Source: Sporosarcina sp. (GTDB lineage Bacteria > Bacillota > Bacilli > Bacillales_A > Planococcaceae). From it: DNA of 7,709 nt. The stretch lies in NCBI GenBank assembly GCA_029263945.1, contig JARIDM010000144.1:1-7709 (forward strand). Reading direction: 5' to 3'. This document shows positions 5,682 through 7,709 of the stretch, one piece after another. Position 1 is the first letter of the stretch. The number at the start of each line of letters is the position of its first letter. A model generated the notes under the pieces. It did not search any database and was not told the DNA's origin. It saw nothing but the letters and a program-made list of their open reading frames with translations. A program made the translations under genes and the position numbers.

Positions 5682-6719
5682 GTGGGAAAATTTGATTTTT
5701 ATCGGACGGATCTTCTTGTAGAAAGCGAGGAGATGGTCCGTCATAGAACTGAATCGGAGAAAGAAACCTTAGATGACTCAAAAGGGATTATCTTCAAGGA
5801 ATCTAAAGTGGGAAGGGTTTTATTAACCGAAGTGAAAGTAGAAGAGGAAGGAGAACGAAGAATTGGCAAGCGAAAAGGGAACTATGTAACCTTAACCGTG
5901 CCTAGGTTAACCATTGTAGATGGACAGGAAATAACGGCGCTTTCGAAGTTACTAATAGAGAAATTAGAGAGCATATTGCCTGATCCTACAGTGCTTAAGA
6001 AAGGGAAAATTTTATTTGTTGGTTTAGGAAATAGAGACGTAACACCGGATGCGATTGGTCCGTTAACGATGGATAGGTTAAAAGACATTGTTCCCGCCTA
6101 TTATGACGAAGCGGGCGGCGAAGTCTACGTTTACGCGCCGGGTGTGACGATTCAAACAGGACTAGAAACAGCGGACTTCGTGAAAGCGATTGTTGGGGAA
6201 ATAAAACCCGATCTGCTTATTGTCATTGATGCGCTAGCAGCGAGGGATTCCTCTAGACTTTGTCGTACCATCCAATTGACAGATACGGGAATTCACCCAG
6301 GATCTGGTGTCGGCAATAGTCGAAAAGAAATATCCTATGAGACGCTAGGCTTGCCTGTCATTGCGATAGGAATTCCAACGGTTGTAGATGGACCTGTGCT
6401 CATCGCGGATGCAATCGATGCGATGTTTAGTTATATTGCGTCCAAAATAGATGAGCAAGATAGTCCTTCGTCTATCCTGTCAGTCACACCCTGGCTACGT
6501 TCGGAAAATAAAGACATTGACCGCACGGCGTTAAAACCGATTTTTGGAGATTGGGCATCGTGGCCGCATGAAGATCGTATTCAACTATTCGAGGAAGTGC
6601 TGACAAATCATGAACTAAGAACATTTATTTCACCTAAGGAAATAGATTCATGGGTTGCACTTTATGCAGATACGCTTTCAAGTGCACTTTCAAATTGGAT
6701 AGGTAAAATTAAAAAATAG
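5682..6719 (+). CDS. gpr: Germination protease GPR, degrades small acid-soluble spore proteins
   Basis: GPR is a spore endopeptidase, stored as a zymogen in the forespore. It cleaves the alpha/beta and gamma small acid-soluble proteins at germination, releasing amino acids and freeing spore DNA. The product has 345 residues; B. subtilis has about 368. Conserved blocks are RTDL (8-11), VGLGNRDVTPDAIGP (113-127), YAPGVTIQTGLET (151-163), VIDALAARD (181-189), TIQLTDTGIHPGSGVGN (197-212 region) and GIPTVVDGP (230-238). D119 and D183 align by context with the two catalytic aspartates reported for B. megaterium GPR (D127, D193). The N-terminal extension before RTDL is only seven residues (MGKFDFY). 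Start GTG 5682 follows GAGGTGAG (5671-5678). spoIIP follows 50 nt downstream in the same direction, with no terminator between. Confidence 0.96.
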   Translation: MGKFDFYRTDLLVESEEMVRHRTESEKETLDDSKGIIFKESKVGRVLLTEVKVEEEGERRIGKRKGNYVTLTVPRLTIVDGQEITALSKLLIEKLESILPDPTVLKKGKILFVGLGNRDVTPDAIGPLTMDRLKDIVPAYYDEAGGEVYVYAPGVTIQTGLETADFVKAIVGEIKPDLLIVIDALAARDSSRLCRTIQLTDTGIHPGSGVGNSRKEISYETLGLPVIAIGIPTVVDGPVLIADAIDAMFSYIASKIDEQDSPSSILSVTPWLRSENKDIDRTALKPIFGDWASWPHEDRIQLFEEVLTNHELRTFISPKEIDSWVALYADTLSSALSNWIGKIKK

Positions 6720-6748
6720 TCATGTAGCCGTTTTCCACTGCATATAGT
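6720..6748 (+). promoter_or_regulatory. Sigma-E-like promoter in front of spoIIP
   Basis: TCATGTA (6720-6726) and CATATAGT (6741-6748) are 14 nt apart. They match the sigma-E pattern KMATATT-N(13-14)-CATACAHT at 5 of 7 and 6 of 8 positions. Sigma-E control is expected because SpoIIP acts in the mother cell. The start would fall near 6755, just before the GGAGGG ribosome-binding site at 6757-6762. Confidence 0.45.
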
Positions 6749-6758
6749 TGGAGAACGG
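6728..6758 (+). promoter_or_regulatory. Hairpin reaching the spoIIP ribosome-binding site
   Basis: CCGTTTTCCA (6728-6737) pairs with TGGAGAACGG (6749-6758), a 10-bp stem with one T-G pair and an 11-nt loop. There is no T run after it, so it is not an intrinsic terminator. Its right arm covers the first two G of the spoIIP ribosome-binding site GGAGGG (6757-6762). It can form only in transcripts arriving from gpr, not in one starting near 6755. Confidence 0.55.
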
Positions 6759-6769
6759 AGGGATGCCAC

Positions 6770-7573
6770 TTGAAACAAACACTGCAAAAATGGAGTCTAT
6801 TTATTCTGTTTTTATTTCTTTTTCCAATCCTACTGAATTTCCTTCCAAACAGTGGAACCACAGCGCAATCAAAAATCATTAAAGAGCCGCTGAAAATCGT
6901 TTATGCCTCCAATGTTTTTGAAGAAGAAGTAACCCAAGACTCAAAAGGTAAAGCGCTTCTTTACTTTACGCATAATCACGAGGCCTTTGAACCTGTAACG
7001 AAAGAAAAGGATGGTAAGGTTTCAGTTTCTCATCAAACGGAAAACATTACGAAATTTGGGGAAAGACTTAGAACACAATTAAATGTCCATGGGGTTGAAA
7101 CGGAATTATTGCCCGTGGATAATATGGCAGAATTAAATAAGAAATCACAAAAATATGAAATGGCTTATGGTTCAATTCGAAGTCATGTAGAGAAAAAAAT
7201 ACAAGAAGTTGATTATGACCTGGTCATTGACATCCACCGAGATTCGATCGGTCGTGATAAAACCGTTGCTACCTTTGAAGCAGTAGATTATGCAAAAGTA
7301 GCATTCGTAATCGGAAAAGAACATGCGAATTATAAACATAATGAAGAAAAAGCAAGGCGTCTGAAAGAAGAAATGGAAAAAATCGTGCCAGGGATCACAC
7401 GGGGCATCATCTTAAAAGGGGGTCCGAGGGTCGACGGCAAGTATAATCAAGATCTCCATCCTTCTTTAATCCTTATGGAACTTGGGGGCGTTGAAAATAC
7501 GGAAGAAGAACTAAATCGAACAATCGCCGTGATTGCAGAAGCTACAACAGCAATCCTTTTAAATAAAAATTGA
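6770..7573 (+). CDS. spoIIP: SpoIIP, stage II sporulation peptidoglycan amidase/endopeptidase (short form)
   Basis: SpoIIP works with SpoIID and SpoIIM to thin septal peptidoglycan so the mother-cell membrane can engulf the forespore. The 267-residue product has a membrane anchor at about residues 8-25, then a catalytic domain of the SpoIIP family. Visible active-site motifs are FTHNHEAF (66-73; H68, H70, E71), VIDIHRDS (152-159; H156) and MELGGVEN (236-243; E237), in the order expected for zinc-dependent cell-wall amidases. B. subtilis SpoIIP is about 401 residues; here the region between membrane anchor and catalytic domain is nearly absent (about 30 residues). The frame is intact with no sign of decay. 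The start is TTG 6770, 7 nt after GGAGGG (6757-6762); the ATG at 6763 is out of frame. It follows gpr, and lepA begins 53 nt later. SpoIID and SpoIIM are not in this window. Confidence 0.95.
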   Translation: MKQTLQKWSLFILFLFLFPILLNFLPNSGTTAQSKIIKEPLKIVYASNVFEEEVTQDSKGKALLYFTHNHEAFEPVTKEKDGKVSVSHQTENITKFGERLRTQLNVHGVETELLPVDNMAELNKKSQKYEMAYGSIRSHVEKKIQEVDYDLVIDIHRDSIGRDKTVATFEAVDYAKVAFVIGKEHANYKHNEEKARRLKEEMEKIVPGITRGIILKGGPRVDGKYNQDLHPSLILMELGGVENTEEELNRTIAVIAEATTAILLNKN

Positions 7574-7598
7574 ACAAAAACCTGTTCACTGTTATACT
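7570..7598 (+). promoter_or_regulatory. Sigma-A-like promoter for lepA, overlapping the spoIIP stop
   Basis: TTGAAC (7570-7575) and TATACT (7593-7598) are spaced by 17 nt. The -35 element overlaps the spoIIP stop codon TGA (7571-7573). Transcription would start near 7605, giving a leader of about 20 nt with AGGAG at 7614-7618. Confidence 0.6.
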
Positions 7599-7625
7599 TC
7601 TAATAGCATAAATAGGAGTGAACAG
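7571..7625. repeat. TGAACA/TGTTCA inverted repeats around the lepA promoter and ribosome-binding site
   Basis: TGAACA occurs at 7571-7576 and 7620-7625, and its complement TGTTCA at 7583-7588. The first pair makes a 6-bp dyad with a 6-nt spacer lying between the -35 and -10 elements. The second is longer: CTGTTCACT (7582-7590) is perfectly complementary to AGTGAACAG (7617-7625), which starts in the lepA ribosome-binding site. The two pairings are mutually exclusive. Confidence 0.5.
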
Positions 7626-7626
7626 T

Positions 7627-7709
7627 ATGAATCGTGAACAAAGATTAGCAAGACAGAAAAACATTCGAAATTTTTCCATTATCGCCCATATTGACCATGG
7701 AAAATCTAC
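7627..7709 (+). CDS. lepA: Elongation factor 4 (LepA GTPase), 5' part only
   Basis: The window holds the first 27 codons, which encode MNREQRLARQKNIRNFSIIA and then HIDHGKS before the cut. The IIAHIDHGKS stretch is the G1 (P-loop) motif of translational GTPases, and the IRNFSIIAHIDHGKS context is characteristic of LepA/EF4. EF4 is a conserved ribosome-associated GTPase linked to translation under stress and to ribosome biogenesis. ATG 7627 follows AGGAG (7614-7618) at 8 nt. The location after spoIIP agrees with the Bacillus order, although yqxA, normally between them in B. subtilis, is missing. The remainder lies outside the window. Confidence 0.97.
   Translation, partial: MNREQRLARQKNIRNFSIIAHIDHGKS

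Noticed and set aside
6728..6758. Intrinsic terminator between gpr and spoIIP
   Set aside because: The stem is real but is followed by a purine-rich ribosome-binding site, not a T run.
7571..7588. LexA/SOS operator upstream of lepA
   Set aside because: The Bacillus box is GAAC-N4-GTTC; here the arms GAAC and GTTC are 8 nt apart, so the spacing is wrong.
1..7709. Mobile element, CRISPR array, toxin-antitoxin pair or novel defence system
   Set aside because: Every stretch is accounted for by conserved housekeeping, competence or sporulation genes and short intergenic regions; no transposase, integrase, array-like repeats or unfamiliar gene cluster is present.

Overview
This is an ordinary chromosomal segment from a low-GC, endospore-forming Firmicute of the order Bacillales. 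Gene content and protein character suggest the Planococcaceae (Sporosarcina/Lysinibacillus-like), but that family assignment is inference. Gene order follows the well-known Bacillus block yqeM - comEA - comEB - comEC - yqzM(-) - holA - rpsT(-) - gpr - spoIIP - lepA. There is no sign of a mobile element, CRISPR array, phage, tRNA or rRNA, and I found no previously undescribed system. What deserves a second look is start-codon choice, promoter and hairpin architecture, and departures from the Bacillus subtilis arrangement.

Layout. Positions 1-219 hold the C-terminal end of a YqeM-type methyltransferase. A sigma-A-like promoter follows, then the late-competence operon comEA (DNA receptor), comEB (dCMP deaminase family) and comEC (DNA-uptake channel with a metallo-beta-lactamase-fold domain), ending in a hairpin terminator at 3800-3843. 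A 44-codon membrane-protein gene, yqzM, converges on comEC from the other strand. Divergently from yqzM, holA encodes the delta subunit of the DNA polymerase III clamp loader. It shares a bidirectional terminator with convergent rpsT (ribosomal protein S20). Divergently from rpsT run gpr (germination protease) and spoIIP (engulfment peptidoglycan hydrolase), followed by the first 27 codons of lepA (elongation factor 4).

How the genes work together. ComEA and ComEC form the core of transforming-DNA import across the envelope and membrane. Gpr and SpoIIP act at opposite ends of the spore cycle: SpoIIP thins septal peptidoglycan so that the mother-cell membrane can engulf the forespore, and Gpr degrades the small acid-soluble proteins coating spore DNA at germination. 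HolA, S20 and LepA are housekeeping replication and translation factors.

Unusual points. comEC has no ATG, GTG or TTG in frame near its expected start and appears to begin at ATT with a good ribosome-binding site. The comEA ribosome-binding site lies downstream of its only ATG. rpsT and spoIIP start at TTG and gpr at GTG. SpoIIP is much shorter than the B. subtilis protein, the Gpr N-terminal extension is short, and comER and yqxA are absent from their usual places. A sigma-E-like promoter overlaps a hairpin at the spoIIP ribosome-binding site.
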